From Nocardia cyriacigeorgica (GTDB taxonomy: Bacteria > Actinomycetota > Actinomycetes > Mycobacteriales > Mycobacteriaceae), in contig NZ_JAAGUY010000007.1 of assembly GCF_010868145.1 (NCBI RefSeq), forward strand, positions 11,377 to 75,376: a DNA stretch of 64,000 bases. The letters run 5' to 3'. The notes under the pieces are model-generated. The model searched no databases and was not told where the DNA came from. It saw only the letters and a program-made list of their open reading frames with translations. Below, in pieces: positions 1 through 11,050 of this stretch. A program made the position numbers and the translations under genes. The first letter of the stretch is position 1. Each line of letters opens with the position of its first letter.

Positions 1-20
1 GCCGGTGCGCAGGCACCGGC
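1..20 (-). terminator. Stem-loop downstream of hpf
   Basis: Perfect 8-bp arms GCCGGTGC / GCACCGGC around a 4-base loop at the left edge. It lies downstream of the minus-strand hpf gene and could end its transcript. There is no clear T-run, and the sequence beyond the edge is not visible. Confidence 0.45.
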
Positions 21-81
21 CGGGTCGTCGGGATTGTCGGATGGCCGTCGGCGGCGCTCGACCCGCCGCGGGCCGTGGCCG

Positions 82-810
82 TCAGGCCAAGCGGATCAAG
101 CCGTAATCGAAGGCATGTCTGCGGTAGACCACCGAGGGCCGGTCGGTCTCCTTGTCGTGAAAGAGGAAGAAGTCGTGACCGACGAGCTCCATCTGATAGA
201 GCGCGTCATCGACCGTCATCGGCGTCGCCGAATGCACCTTGGTCCGCACGATATGCCCGGGCCCGGCCGCATAGTCGGCATGTTCGCCCTCACGACCGCG
301 AGCCTCTGCAGGATGCTCATGGGCGCCGCCGCCCGGCTCGAACAGTTGCTCGTCCACCAGATCAGCGGTGGCCTGGGCGACCGAGAGCGGCGTCTTCTCA
401 CCGTAGTGCACCCGGCGGCGATCCTTGGTCCGGCGCAGCCTGCTCTCCAGCTTCGCCGTCACCGATTCGAAGGCGGCGTAGAAGCTGTCCGCACAGGCCT
501 CTGCACGAACGACCGGACCTTTACCGCGGGCGGTGATCTCCACACGCTGGCAGGCCTTGCGTTGACGACGATTGCGCTCATGGAACAGCTCGACGTCGAA
601 AAGAAATATCGACGGGTCGAAGCGTTCCAGTCGAGATAGCTTCTCCGACACATAGATTCGATAATGGTCGGGAACCTCGACATTGCGGCCCTTCACCACG
701 ATGTCGGCGTTGGTGACTCGTTGGCGGTCCGCCTCGGGTTGCTCGGCCCGCTGAGCATCCAGCGTCGAAGGATCTACATCTTGCACTGAAGGTCGTGAAG
801 AAGTCGTCAC
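82..810 (-). CDS. hpf: Ribosome hibernation promoting factor, long form
   Basis: 242-residue long-form HPF/RaiA protein, which in this family binds the 30S decoding region and dimerises ribosomes into inactive 100S particles during stasis. The N-terminal S30AE domain begins near residue 34 (DIVVKGRNVEVPDHYRIYV). The C-terminal dimerisation domain holds the family signature PMTVDDALYQMELVGHDFFLF followed by a conserved YRR segment. An acidic, Gly/His-rich linker joins the two. The GTG at 810 is chosen because a GGGAGG ribosome site stands just upstream and the family homology starts soon after; the open frame runs further upstream without a better start. The neighbours (comF, lpqB-mtrBA) match the mycobacterial order, in which secA1 usually follows hpf, probably just off the left edge. 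Confidence 0.93.
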   Translation of the reverse strand: MTTSSRPSVQDVDPSTLDAQRAEQPEADRQRVTNADIVVKGRNVEVPDHYRIYVSEKLSRLERFDPSIFLFDVELFHERNRRQRKACQRVEITARGKGPVVRAEACADSFYAAFESVTAKLESRLRRTKDRRRVHYGEKTPLSVAQATADLVDEQLFEPGGGAHEHPAEARGREGEHADYAAGPGHIVRTKVHSATPMTVDDALYQMELVGHDFFLFHDKETDRPSVVYRRHAFDYGLIRLA

Positions 811-1005
811 GCGTACCTCCCGGATCTGGCCGCACGACCCGACTGGCGTGCGGCGGGATTGAGCAGTGCCGATCAATCTGGTCGGATGACAGACGCTCGG
901 CACCAGTTGTCCGAGACCCACCTCCAAACTGCCGGTTCGGGTGTGTGACCGCGACGCTAGTACGACAACCGCTGGTCCGCCACTGTTCACGCAAATTTCC
1001 TGAAG

Positions 1006-1638
1006 TCAAGCCGCACACATCACCAGCACGGCGTCGACCTGCACTTCGGCAGCAGCCAGTGCCCGCACCGACTCGGCGGCGGTCGCGCCGGTCGTCAGAA
1101 TGTCGTCGACCACCACGACCTGCGAGTTTGCCGCGATTTCTGGAGCCGGGCCGGTCATAATACGGCCTCGCAGATTGTGCCTGCGTTCACTGGCGGAAAG
1201 CCCTACCGAATCGTGTACACCCCGCCACACACCCAACGCGGGCCGCACCTGGCAACCAGGCAGCCAACTCGCCGCCGCGCGCGCCGCACGCGTCACCGGA
1301 TCGCCGCCACGCCGCCGCGCCGCGGCCCTACGGCTCGGCGCGGGGACCACCACCAGCGGCCGGGTGTCGGCCCGTAATCGAGCCAGTCCGCAGGCCATCG
1401 CGCGGCCGAGCGGTTCGGCCAGATCTCGCCGTCGCCGCTCCTTGGCGGCGAGGATCGCGCGTCGGGGTGGGCCTGCGTAGCTGCTCAGCGTCCAGCACGG
1501 CACACCGGGATCGGTGCGCGGCCGCACGCGCCGCGGGCACCCGGTCAGGTAGGCGGCACACCGCGCGCACCAACCGACGCCCTCCAGCCCGCATCCGGCA
1601 CATTCCAGGGGCAACACCAGATCCAACAGCGTCCGCAT
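1006..1638 (-). CDS. ComF family phosphoribosyltransferase-like protein
   Basis: 210-residue ComF/GntX-type protein. The N-terminus has a zinc-ribbon-like pair of Cys motifs (CAGC near residue 14, CARC near residue 29). The C-terminal type I PRTase fold carries the PRPP-binding loop VVVVDDILTTGAT near residue 175. In other bacteria ComF proteins act in DNA uptake or damage tolerance; the substrate is unknown and competence is not established in this group. It starts with ATG at 1638, and the position between hpf and lpqB is the conserved mycobacterial one. The family assignment is firm and the function is not. Confidence 0.87.
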   Translation of the reverse strand: MRTLLDLVLPLECAGCGLEGVGWCARCAAYLTGCPRRVRPRTDPGVPCWTLSSYAGPPRRAILAAKERRRRDLAEPLGRAMACGLARLRADTRPLVVVPAPSRRAAARRRGGDPVTRAARAAASWLPGCQVRPALGVWRGVHDSVGLSASERRHNLRGRIMTGPAPEIAANSQVVVVDDILTTGATAAESVRALAAAEVQVDAVLVMCAA

Positions 1639-1727
1639 CGCCCGAGTGTGCCCGCACCCACCGACACGAAGGCTCGTCTCGCGGGCCGGTTCGGCACGCC
1701 GGGTACTGTCTCGAACGGACCTGCCGA

Positions 1728-3551
1728 TCAGCCGGGCAGGATCGGCACCGCACTGGCGCCGAGGCCGGGAACCTCGCGCCAGTATTGTTCGCCACCTTCG
1801 GGATTGGTGGTGAACTCCAGCACGGCGCGAGAATCGGCGACGTACTGGTGGTCGGGGGCCGCGGTGACCGACCGGACCGGCGGGGTCAGGTTACGGGTGG
1901 TCTGCGAGATGAGCTGGGAGCCGTCGATCGAGACGGTGCTGACCGGGTCAACGTCCCCTTCACGCGCCAGGATGATGGTGTCGGAGGTCAGCCAGTTCAG
2001 CGATACCGCCGGCGTACTGAGTCCTACCGCGATGGGCAGCGGCGACGTCAACGCGAACTTGCCGTCGGGGCGACGTTCGACCACCGCCACGTAGACCTTG
2101 CCGTCGGCGATCAGCGCGGCCCGCACACCGGTCCGCGCGATCCTGATTTCGGTGATGGGTAGGCGCAGACCATTGGAACCACTGGTCATCGCGGAGGTAT
2201 CCACGTCCTGCACCGACACATTGCCGGTGGAGCGGTCGTTGACCACCCGGATCACCCGCTCACCGTCGATGACCGCCCACGCCGCCGTTCCGTCGACCGT
2301 CCAGGACGGGCGGCTGATGGTGGTGCCCTCCGCTACCGGGAACTGATTGCCGCCGTAACTGCCGATCATCAGGGTCCGCGGCGGCTCCGGTGCGGGGCGG
2401 CCCGCGTCGGCGACGGCGGCGACGAATTGCCCGTCCGGGGTCAGCGCGACCGATTGCAGGTTGTGCACCGCGCCGAAATAGCCGGGGGCCGGAGCGATTC
2501 CGGCGCCGCCGACCTCCACCAGACCACCGTCGCGCAGGGCATGTAGACCGGTCCGGTTCTGGGCGAATGCCTCGGGGCTGAACTGGTGCACGTCGGCGAC
2601 CGACCAGCCGTTGGCGGCGAACCGCTCGTCCAGCGGTTTGCCGTCGGCAAGCAGCATGTACGGGCCGAGCACGTCGGCCTTGGCCAGGGTCAGCACGACT
2701 TGGGCCGCGAGTAGTTCGCGTTCGCGCGGCGCGAGATCGGAGGCCCCCGCGAAGTCGATGCGCACACCGCCGAGGCCGACGCCGACCTCCTCGGGGTCAC
2801 CATTGGCCTTGGTGATCGGGCCGCGCAAGGTCACCCGCCTGGCGTCGAGTTCATTGAGCACCACCGGGGCGATCGCCGGCTGTGGCCCCTCACCGAGCAG
2901 TGTGAGCAGCCGCTGGGTCAGCTGATCTTTCGGCGAGGCGATCCAGCGCGGGTCTGGCACCATGCCACTGCCGGTCGGATCGACGAAGTACAGCACGTAG
3001 CGGCGGTAGAACTTCGCGAATGCCGGCTTATCGATGACGACACCGTCGGGTAGATCATCGATGCGCCATTCGCCGTCGACCTTGCTCATCTCGACCTTGT
3101 ATTCGAGCGGCGGTCCGTCGATGGCCCGGTAGGCACCGTCGGGGGCGAGTTCGGCCACCCGCTGCGCGCGGATCCGGTAGGTGGCGGTGTTCTCGGTCCG
3201 CTCTTCGAGCAGGGTGTCGGGCCGCTCCACGATCACCGTGCCCGCCGCGTCGTTCCATTTGGTCGCCGCGGACGGGTTCATGTACTGACGGGCCGCCAGA
3301 TGCCGAGTAGTCGGGTCGGCACTGGCCTGGAGGAAGTCGAGCAGCAGCAGGCCGGGATCGCGGCCCTCGATGGGGGCGGGAGGACCTGCCGAGGTCGGTT
3401 CCCGGTTGATGGTGCCGAGCGCCTGCGGTTGTGAGGACTCCGGCAGGCTCGCGCAGCCACCGAGCAGCAGGACACCGACCAGCGCCGCCGACAGCGCGGC
3501 GAGTAATCGCCCGCGCCGCGAACTGCTGGAATCGGTGGGCCGCATGGTCAT
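1728..3551 (-). CDS. lpqB: Lipoprotein LpqB, MtrAB accessory protein
   Basis: 607-residue lipoprotein with a basic n-region, a hydrophobic stretch and a lipobox ending LLGGC near residue 33, so it is expected to be anchored on the outer face of the cytoplasmic membrane. A GerMN-like region (about residues 180-310) precedes a beta-propeller-like C-terminal region. In mycobacteria LpqB binds the extracellular part of MtrB and modulates MtrA phosphorylation, affecting cell-wall homeostasis and division. The start overlaps the mtrB stop by four bases (ATGA), indicating translational coupling in an mtrA-mtrB-lpqB operon. Length and context match the family well. Confidence 0.95.
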   Translation of the reverse strand: MTMRPTDSSSSRRGRLLAALSAALVGVLLLGGCASLPESSQPQALGTINREPTSAGPPAPIEGRDPGLLLLDFLQASADPTTRHLAARQYMNPSAATKWNDAAGTVIVERPDTLLEERTENTATYRIRAQRVAELAPDGAYRAIDGPPLEYKVEMSKVDGEWRIDDLPDGVVIDKPAFAKFYRRYVLYFVDPTGSGMVPDPRWIASPKDQLTQRLLTLLGEGPQPAIAPVVLNELDARRVTLRGPITKANGDPEEVGVGLGGVRIDFAGASDLAPRERELLAAQVVLTLAKADVLGPYMLLADGKPLDERFAANGWSVADVHQFSPEAFAQNRTGLHALRDGGLVEVGGAGIAPAPGYFGAVHNLQSVALTPDGQFVAAVADAGRPAPEPPRTLMIGSYGGNQFPVAEGTTISRPSWTVDGTAAWAVIDGERVIRVVNDRSTGNVSVQDVDTSAMTSGSNGLRLPITEIRIARTGVRAALIADGKVYVAVVERRPDGKFALTSPLPIAVGLSTPAVSLNWLTSDTIILAREGDVDPVSTVSIDGSQLISQTTRNLTPPVRSVTAAPDHQYVADSRAVLEFTTNPEGGEQYWREVPGLGASAVPILPG

Positions 3552-5422
3552 GACTGTTTGTCTCCGGTGTCGGTGAGCACGGCGTCGGTGGGCGACCCGG
3601 TGCCGGACGTGTCGTCGGCGGGCTGTGCGGCCGTACCGTCGCCCGGGTGCGACGGTGGCGTCTCCGGCGTGTCGGTGGGACCTGGCGCCTGCTCATCGCC
3701 CGCGGCCGGGCCGTCCGCGCCGGAGGCCCCTGGATCGGCAACCGGCTCGGCCGCTGCCTCCGGGCCGGTCGCCTCGGCTTCCGGTTCCGGTGCGGCACCT
3801 CGGGCCTTGCGTGCGCCCGGTTCGAGCGGCAGTGGGCTCTTGCCGAGTTTGCGGCCGCGGACCAGCGGCAACGTCAACCGGAAGCTGGCGCCGACGCCCG
3901 GTTCCCCCCAGGCCTCCAGTCTGCCATCGTGCAGGTTGGCGTCTTCGACGCTGATCGACAACCCGAGCCCGGTGCCACCGGAGCGACGCATCCTCGACGG
4001 GTCCGAACGCCAGAAGCGGCTGAAGACCAGCTTCTCCTCGCCGGGACGCAGGCCGACGCCCTGATCGCGCACGACGACCGCGACGGCATTGGCCTCGCCG
4101 TCGCCACGCATCCGGATCAGCACCGGCTTGCCCTCGCTGTGGTCGATGGCGTTGGCCAGCAGATTGCGCAGCACCCGCTCCACGCGTCGGGGATCGACCT
4201 CGGCGACCACCGGCTCCTCCGGCAGATCGGTGACGACCTCGACTCCGGATTCCTTGGCCAGATGCCGCACCGTGGAGATCGCGGCGCGCACACACATCCG
4301 TACGTCCAACGATTCCACCTGTAGCTCGGCCACACCGGCATCGTGGCGGCTGATCTCGAGTAGATCGTTGAGCAGCCCCTCGAACCGGTCCAGTTCCGTA
4401 ACCAGCAGCTCGGCACTGCGTGCAAGGGCGGGATCGAGGTCTTCGCTACTGCTGTGGATCAGATCGGCGGCCATGCGCACCGTCGTCAACGGTGTGCGCA
4501 GTTCATGGCTGACGTCGGAGGTGAACCGGCGTTGCAGGTTGCCGAACTCCTCGAGCTGGGTGATCTGGTTGGACAGGCTTTCGGCCATCTCGTTGAACGC
4601 CTCGGCCAGCCGCGCCATATCGTCCTCGCCGCGCACCAGCATGCGTTCGCGCAGCCGGCCGTCGGCGAAGCGGCTGGCGATCCGCGCGGCCGATCGGATC
4701 GGCAGGACCACCTGCCAGGTGACCAACGCGGTGATCGCGGCCAGCAGCACGAGCAGGACCAGGCCGCCGACCATCATGGTGCCGCGCATCAGCGCCAGCG
4801 AGCGCTCCTCGTTGGCCAGCGGGAAGATCAGGTAGGTCTCCAGCGTGGGGTTGTCGGCGCTTGGGCTGCCGATGATCAGAGCCCGCCCGCGATAGCCATC
4901 CGGATCCGCCACGGTGGCGAACTGGTAGCTGACCTGGTTGCCCTGGACGAACCGGCGCAGCTCGTCCGGAATCTGGTCGATCGGGCCCGCGGTGATCTGC
5001 TGTGGCGGGGTTCCGCCGACGATGCTCAGTGCCGAATCGAAACTGCCCGCCGCACTGCCGGAGCGGCTTTCACCGCCACGATCGGACAGCGCGCCGCGGG
5101 CGTCGGCGAGTCGTTGCTGCAGCAGCGCGGGATCGTGGGCGCCCTGCAGCTGGCTCTGCACCATGCTGCGGGCACGATCCATCTCCTCGACGGCCGCGTC
5201 GATCTTGGCGTCCAGCAGCCGATCGGTGATCTGGCTGGTGAGCACCACACCGAGGATGGTGATGACGATCAACGACAGCGTCAGCGTCGAGACGATGACG
5301 CGAAGCTGCAGCGATCGCCGCCACAGATGGCCGAGGGAACTACCGACGCCCTTGAACCATGCGCCCACCGGCGCAAGTCCTCGCTGAAGCGAGGCGAGGC
5401 GGCCGCCTTCGTGCTCAGGCAA
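3548..5422 (-). CDS. mtrB: Two-component sensor histidine kinase MtrB
   Basis: 624-residue membrane histidine kinase, partner of MtrA. The order is TM1 (about residues 42-63), an extracellular sensor loop, TM2 (about 214-240), HAMP, then HisKA with [15 protein letters not shown] and the phospho-accepting His at residue 306. The ATPase domain follows, with an N-box ([11 protein letters not shown]), [10 protein letters not shown] and GGTGLGLSI. The C-terminus is a long acidic, Pro/Ala-rich tail. The start is TTG at 5422, chosen because a CGGAGG ribosome site lies a few bases upstream; the nearest upstream ATG is out of frame. It ends with an ATGA overlap into lpqB. In this order MtrAB coordinates peptidoglycan remodelling, septation and osmotic response. 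Confidence 0.95.
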   Translation of the reverse strand: MPEHEGGRLASLQRGLAPVGAWFKGVGSSLGHLWRRSLQLRVIVSTLTLSLIVITILGVVLTSQITDRLLDAKIDAAVEEMDRARSMVQSQLQGAHDPALLQQRLADARGALSDRGGESRSGSAAGSFDSALSIVGGTPPQQITAGPIDQIPDELRRFVQGNQVSYQFATVADPDGYRGRALIIGSPSADNPTLETYLIFPLANEERSLALMRGTMMVGGLVLLVLLAAITALVTWQVVLPIRSAARIASRFADGRLRERMLVRGEDDMARLAEAFNEMAESLSNQITQLEEFGNLQRRFTSDVSHELRTPLTTVRMAADLIHSSSEDLDPALARSAELLVTELDRFEGLLNDLLEISRHDAGVAELQVESLDVRMCVRAAISTVRHLAKESGVEVVTDLPEEPVVAEVDPRRVERVLRNLLANAIDHSEGKPVLIRMRGDGEANAVAVVVRDQGVGLRPGEEKLVFSRFWRSDPSRMRRSGGTGLGLSISVEDANLHDGRLEAWGEPGVGASFRLTLPLVRGRKLGKSPLPLEPGARKARGAAPEPEAEATGPEAAAEPVADPGASGADGPAAGDEQAPGPTDTPETPPSHPGDGTAAQPADDTSGTGSPTDAVLTDTGDKQS

Positions 5423-5461
5423 GCCGCCGCCTCCGAGTCATGGACCCGGACCGACTACCGA

Positions 5462-6139
5462 TCACGGCGGTCCGGCCTTGTACCCCACCCCACGCACGGT
5501 CAGCACGATCTCCGGGTTCTCGGGATCCTTCTCGACCTTGGCGCGCAGGCGCTGGACATGCACATTCACCAGGCGGGTATCGGCGGCATGCCGGTAGCCC
5601 CAGACCTGTTCGAGCAGCACCTCGCGGGTGAACACCTGACGCGGTTTGCGCGCGAGCGCCACCAGCAGGTCGAACTCGAGCGGGGTCAGCGAGATCTGCG
5701 CACCTTCGCGGCTCACCTTGTGGGCCGGCACGTCGATGACGATGTCGGCGATGGTGAGCAGCTCGGCGGGCTCCTCCTCGGTACGGCGCAGGCGCGCCCG
5801 CACCCGGGCGACGAGTTCCTTCGGTTTGAAGGGTTTGACGATGTAATCATCGGCGCCCGACTCCAGACCGAGCACGACGTCGACCGTGTCGGTCTTGGCT
5901 GTGAGCATCACGATCGGAACGCCCGAATCGGCTCGCAGCACGCGGCACACATCGATGCCGTTCATACCCGGCAGCATCAGGTCCAGCAGCACCAGATCGG
6001 GGCGGATCTCCCGCACCGCCGACAGCGCCTGCGTGCCGTCGCCGACCACATGCGGGTCGAACCCTTCCCCGCGCAGGACGATGGTGAGCATCTCCGCGAG
6101 TGCCATATCGTCGTCGACGACCAGAATCTTCGGCTTCAT
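5462..6139 (-). CDS. mtrA: Response regulator MtrA, OmpR/PhoB family
   Basis: 225-residue response regulator, essential in M. tuberculosis. The receiver domain has the acidic pocket VDDD near residue 8, phospho-acceptor Asp53 in LVLLDLMLPGMNG and the conserved Lys102 in YIVKPF. The C-terminal winged helix (from about residue 130) carries the recognition segment DTRLVNVHVQRLRAKVE. As the DNA-binding partner of MtrB it regulates cell-wall hydrolase, replication and division genes in relatives. ATG at 6139 follows the family start (MKPKILVVDDD). It lies 39 bases upstream of mtrB in the same operon. Sequence conservation is very high, so the call is secure. Confidence 0.97.
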   Translation of the reverse strand: MKPKILVVDDDMALAEMLTIVLRGEGFDPHVVGDGTQALSAVREIRPDLVLLDLMLPGMNGIDVCRVLRADSGVPIVMLTAKTDTVDVVLGLESGADDYIVKPFKPKELVARVRARLRRTEEEPAELLTIADIVIDVPAHKVSREGAQISLTPLEFDLLVALARKPRQVFTREVLLEQVWGYRHAADTRLVNVHVQRLRAKVEKDPENPEIVLTVRGVGYKAGPP

Positions 6140-6217
6140 ATCTCTATGTTGTCATCTCCCACGCCAGTATCGGGCCACCACGCGCATTACTGGTGCACGC
6201 GCGCCGCATATCCAACC

Positions 6218-6865
6218 TTATTCGCCGAGGATTTCCACACAACGAGCGAGTAGGGCCTCGCGATCGTCATCGGATCGGTATGTCCACCACGGGCCGCACC
6301 AGTCGCGGTCGGCCAGTTCTCGGTACACCGCGCCAGTGCGCGCCTGCAGACCACCGTCGCGCTCATAGGCGTCCAGCGCGCGCGCCGAGTCGAGTTCGCC
6401 TCGCCTGCGGGCTCGTTCGGCGGCGACCTCGGTGGGGACATCGAGCAGCACGGTGAGCGCGGGAACCGGCAGCTTCAGTCTGCCGAACTCCAGATCGCCT
6501 ATCCAGTCGACGATTTCGCCGTCGGCGGATTGCTCGGCCCGCGCCGCCGAATACGCTGCGTTGGAAGCGACATACCGATCGAGGACAACGATGTCGTTGC
6601 TGTCCAACAGGTTAGACAATTCCGCCGCGGCATCGGCTCGGTCGAGCGCGAACAGCACCGCCATGCCGTTGATCGAGGCGGCGAGATCACCGTGTGCACC
6701 GCGCAAGGCCTCGGCCGCGAGGTCGGCGTGGATCGAGCGGCCGTAGGCGGGGAACGCGAGGGTGCCCGCCCGCAGGCCGCGCCCGCGCAAGGCGGTGAGC
6801 AGACCATCGATCAGCGTCCGTTTTCCGGCGCCGTCGAGCCCCTCGACCGCGATCAGTTCACCCAT
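6218..6865 (-). CDS. tmk: Thymidylate kinase
   Basis: 215-residue dTMP kinase, which makes dTDP from dTMP and ATP for DNA synthesis in the cytosol. The P-loop GLDGAGKRT at residues 9-17 is the mycobacterial-type variant. The DRY motif (VVLDRYVASNAAYS, near residue 93) binds the nucleotide monophosphate, and the LID region carries ERARRRGELDSAR. ATG at 6865. It sits directly upstream of mtrA on the same strand with a gap of about 78 bases, the conserved order in this group, so co-transcription with mtrA is possible. Confidence 0.95.
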   Translation of the reverse strand: MGELIAVEGLDGAGKRTLIDGLLTALRGRGLRAGTLAFPAYGRSIHADLAAEALRGAHGDLAASINGMAVLFALDRADAAAELSNLLDSNDIVVLDRYVASNAAYSAARAEQSADGEIVDWIGDLEFGRLKLPVPALTVLLDVPTEVAAERARRRGELDSARALDAYERDGGLQARTGAVYRELADRDWCGPWWTYRSDDDREALLARCVEILGE

Positions 6866-6985
6866 GGCCAGCAGGGTACTCGGCGCTGGTCCCGGGCCGG
6901 AAATCGCTGCCGACGACCCCGCAAGTATGTGAAGTGGTCACGATTCGGATCCCATAGGTTTCGGGTCTCGCCACCGGCGGGCGCA

Positions 6986-7013
6986 CCGGGCATTGTCGGT
7001 GTGCCCGGACAAT
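6986..7013. promoter_or_regulatory. Two interleaved inverted repeats in divergent promoter region
   Basis: CCGGGCA / TGCCCGG arms (6986-6992 and 7002-7008) interleave with ATTGTC / GACAAT arms (6992-6997 and 7008-7013). They lie between tmk and the small secreted-protein gene, 47 bases before its ATG. Either could be an operator or a 5' leader structure. No regulator is identified. Confidence 0.3.
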
Positions 7014-7059
7014 CTCCGGCCTCGGAGCACACAGGCTCCACATCTCACAGGGAGAACAT

Positions 7060-7296
7060 ATGTCGATCAAGCGCGCCCTGCACACCGCCGCCCTGGCGGT
7101 CATCCTTGGCGTCACCGTCGCCGGTGCCACCGCTACCGCTGCGCCGCTGGCGCTGGAACCCGCTGCACCGGTCGCCAACGCACCCGTCGACGACAGCGGA
7201 ACCGGCAGCGCTTCGGGGAGTGCGGACTTCGTGCTCAATACGCTGGAACTGCTGGCCGGGATCGGCCGCGGCTGCATGCCCGGCGCCGCGTGTTGA
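7060..7296 (+). CDS. Small secreted protein of unknown function
   Basis: 78-residue protein with a clear signal peptide: basic start MSIKRAL, hydrophobic core (ALAVILGVTVAGATA) and a likely AXA cleavage near residue 28 (ATAAP). The mature part is about 50 residues, Ala/Pro/Ser-rich, with a hydrophobic helix (DFVLNTLELLAGIG) and two Cys near the end (RGCMPGAAC), possibly a disulfide after export. A GGGAG ribosome site stands a few bases before ATG at 7060. It is divergent from tmk and convergent with ahcY, and a strong stem-loop follows. I do not recognise a named family; short secreted proteins of this type are frequent in Nocardia-like genomes. Confidence 0.7.
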   Translation: MSIKRALHTAALAVILGVTVAGATATAAPLALEPAAPVANAPVDDSGTGSASGSADFVLNTLELLAGIGRGCMPGAAC

Positions 7297-7313
7297 GCAC
7301 GCCGGCCTCGTGA

Positions 7314-7356
7314 ACGCGAGTGGCCCGTCGACTGTGTGTCGGCGGGCCATTCGCGT
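7314..7356. terminator. Bidirectional terminator between secreted protein gene and ahcY
   Basis: Long dyad: outer arms ACGCGA / TCGCGT (7314-7319, 7351-7356) and inner arms TGGCCCG / CGGGCCA, around a short loop. It sits between two convergent genes, so it can serve both. Confidence 0.75.
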
Positions 7357-7367
7357 GTTTCGGGGAG

Positions 7368-8852
<1,485 letters not shown>

Positions 8853-8942
8853 GCGCCTGGATCAGCCTCTCTCCGGATATCGGTTCCGAAGCCAGGCTAG
8901 TCGCTTCGGCGGCAGCGGTGTTCGGCAACCGAGAGCAAGCCC

Positions 8943-10133
8943 TCAGGCGGTGGTTACCCCGTGCCGCGCCAGCATCCGAAGACGCCTGCGCGGAGCGATA
9001 TTGGCGAGGGTGATGTTGCCGCCGTAGTGCGCCAGCACCCGCGGATCCATCACCCGCCGCCACACCGGCGGGAACGCGGCGAGCAGGATCATCGTGGCGT
9101 AACCGGCGGGCAGCTGCGGTGCCTGCTGGGAACTGCGCAGCGTCTGATACCGACGTCCGGGATTGGCGTGATGGTCACTGTGCCGCTGGAGATGGAACAG
9201 GAAGATGTTGGTCACCAGCCGGTCGCTGTTCCAGCTGTCCCGTGGAGAACAGCGCCGGTACCGGCCGCCGGGCCTGCGCTCGCGCAGCAGACCGTAATGC
9301 TCGACATAGTTGACCGTCTCCAGCAGCATCACGCCGATGACGGCTTGCAGCAGCAGGTACGGCAGGATCTCGACACCGAAGGCCACCATCAGCGCGGCAA
9401 ACAGCACGACCGTCATCGACCAGGCCTGCAGGATGTGGTTGTGCACGCTCCACCAGCGCAGCTCGCGCCGAGCCAGCCGGGCGCGCTCGAGCCGGATCGC
9501 GGAACCGAAGCCGCCGGACACACTGCGCGGCAGGAACTCCCAGAGCGATTCGCCGAGCCTGCCGCTTGCGGGATCTTCCGGCGTCGCCACCCGCATGTGG
9601 TGGCCGCGGTTGTGCTCGACGAAGAAGTGGCCGTACCCGGACTGCGCCAGCGCGATCTTGGCCAGCCAGCGCTCCAGGCTTTCGACGCGATGTCCGAGTT
9701 CGTGCGCGGCATTGATACCGATTCCGGAGACCAGCCCGAGGGTCGACGCGAGCCCGAGCTTGTCCACGACACTCAGCTCGTCACCGGACCAGAGATAGCC
9801 CGCGACTATGAGTCCGAGCAGCTGGATGGGCAGAAACAGGTAGGTGCACCACCGGTAGTAGCGGTCGTTGGACAGTAGCTCGTAATCCTCGTCGCGCGGG
9901 TTGCTGCCGTCCTCACCGACCAACTGATCCAGCAGTGGGATCACGCCGAGCACAATGATCGGACCGATCCACCAGAAGATCGTCAACCCGGTGTGTAACA
10001 CCAGTTGAGAAGGCAGCAAAGCGCACGCAGGCGCGATGAGACCGAGAAACCACAAGTGGCGTTTGGGATCGGCCGATCCCCTCGGTTTGCCAACCGTTTG
10101 CACGCTTGCCCCGCTAAAAATGAACCCTGACAC
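8943..10133 (-). CDS. alkB: Alkane 1-monooxygenase (AlkB family), copy 1
   Basis: 396-residue integral-membrane non-heme di-iron hydroxylase that oxidises terminal methyls of n-alkanes to 1-alkanols using rubredoxin electrons. Several hydrophobic helices are present. The His boxes are HELGHR (near 145), HNRGHH (near 174) and LQRHSDHH (near 318), plus NYVEHYGL, all diagnostic of AlkB. The frame opens at GTG 10133, but a second GTG at 10103 has an AGCGGGG before it and family homology begins only near residue 24, so the true start may be 10103. It is paralogous to alkB2 but lies outside the rubredoxin operon. A CRP-like site and dyads lie upstream. Confidence 0.92.
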   Translation of the reverse strand: MSGFIFSGASVQTVGKPRGSADPKRHLWFLGLIAPACALLPSQLVLHTGLTIFWWIGPIIVLGVIPLLDQLVGEDGSNPRDEDYELLSNDRYYRWCTYLFLPIQLLGLIVAGYLWSGDELSVVDKLGLASTLGLVSGIGINAAHELGHRVESLERWLAKIALAQSGYGHFFVEHNRGHHMRVATPEDPASGRLGESLWEFLPRSVSGGFGSAIRLERARLARRELRWWSVHNHILQAWSMTVVLFAALMVAFGVEILPYLLLQAVIGVMLLETVNYVEHYGLLRERRPGGRYRRCSPRDSWNSDRLVTNIFLFHLQRHSDHHANPGRRYQTLRSSQQAPQLPAGYATMILLAAFPPVWRRVMDPRVLAHYGGNITLANIAPRRRLRMLARHGVTTA

Positions 10134-10229
10134 CGACGGAGATCCATAGTCTCAGACGTGTGGCCTGTTACACCTTTCGTTGGTCCCCAAACGTGGCGAC
10201 CGTTACAGCCCTGCTAAATACTCATTGTC

Positions 10230-10255
10230 CGGTCAACCATGTGACCGATGTCACG
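10230..10255. promoter_or_regulatory. Inverted repeat overlapping a CRP/GlxR-like site upstream of alkB1
   Basis: CGGTCA-N6-TGACCG (10230-10247) overlaps TGTGA-CCGATG-TCACG (10240-10255). The latter differs by one base from the CRP-family consensus TGTGA-N6-TCACA. It lies 97 bases upstream of the first alkB1 start codon (10133). Binding is an inference. The rest of the 256-base gap 10134-10389 shows nothing else clear. Confidence 0.4.
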
Positions 10256-10389
10256 GCATATTCGCCGCAAACAGCCGCGTGAGATAAGAGAGCGGCAGAA
10301 AAGGCCACCGTGCGATAGTGGAACGAACCCCCGTCATCACAACCGAACGGTGCAGGCCACGAACGGAACCGCCCCCGGCAGCGTCGCAG

Positions 10390-11010
10390 CTATCGCAGCT
10401 CGCGTGCCGCCAGAATCGCCTCGACGTAGGGACTGAGCAACGCGCTCAGCTCCTCGGGCGCGTCACGGCCGGGCGCGGGCGGGGTCGGGATATAGCTCAA
10501 CGCGATCCGCACCAACGCCTGGGCGAGCACATCGGCCTCGGCAGCGGTGGCATCGACCCAGCTGTGCCGAAACGCGATCGATAATCGTTCGGTGGCGTGC
10601 TCGACCAACGGCTCGGCATCAAGGGTGATCAACCGGAGCAGGTCGAGCTTCACCTCGCCCGCGACCAACGACCGCACCAATGGGTCGGCGGCGGCTTCGA
10701 TGAAGAAGCCGGACAGGCCCTGCCGGAAGGCGGCGCGGGCGTCACCGACGTTGTCGTCGATGGCGGCCCCGACATGGTCGACCAGATCATCGGCCAGCCG
10801 CAGGGCATAGGACTGGGCAAGACCGGCGCGCGATCCGAATTCGTTGTACAGCGTCTGTCTGCTGACACCGGCGCGAGTGGCCACGTCACCCAGGGTGATC
10901 TTGGACCAGTCGCGCTCGGTGAGCAGTTCGCGCATCGCGTCGAGGACCGAGCTGCGCAACAGCTCCCGCGCGGCCTCCTGATAGGTGACTCTCGACCCGT
11001 TGCGCGGCAT
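10390..11010 (-). CDS. TetR family regulator of the alkane operon (AlkX-like)
   Basis: 206-residue TetR-type repressor. The N-terminal helix-turn-helix reads ITLGDVATRAGVSRQTLYNEF (near residues 34-54), followed by a helical ligand domain. ATG at 11010 is chosen because homology begins right after it (a helix ahead of the HTH) and it lies 40 bases past the rubB stop; the open frame extends upstream into rubB without better signals. A TetR gene closing an alkB-rubA-rubB operon is the standard layout in Rhodococcus, Dietzia and mycobacteria, where it represses the operon until alkane-derived ligands accumulate. The dyad at 12829-12849 is the best operator candidate. Confidence 0.88.
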   Translation of the reverse strand: MPRNGSRVTYQEAARELLRSSVLDAMRELLTERDWSKITLGDVATRAGVSRQTLYNEFGSRAGLAQSYALRLADDLVDHVGAAIDDNVGDARAAFRQGLSGFFIEAAADPLVRSLVAGEVKLDLLRLITLDAEPLVEHATERLSIAFRHSWVDATAAEADVLAQALVRIALSYIPTPPAPGRDAPEELSALLSPYVEAILAARELR

Positions 11011-11050
11011 GCCTGCGACATTGGCACGGGCATCTGTCGCAGTCAAAATC

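Noticed and set aside
5439..5441. ATG upstream of mtrB as its start
   Set aside because: Out of frame with the kinase; the TTG at 5422 with a CGGAGG site fits.
8853..8942. SAH or SAM riboswitch ahead of ahcY
   Set aside because: Only 90 bases are available and no conserved core or pairing pattern was seen.
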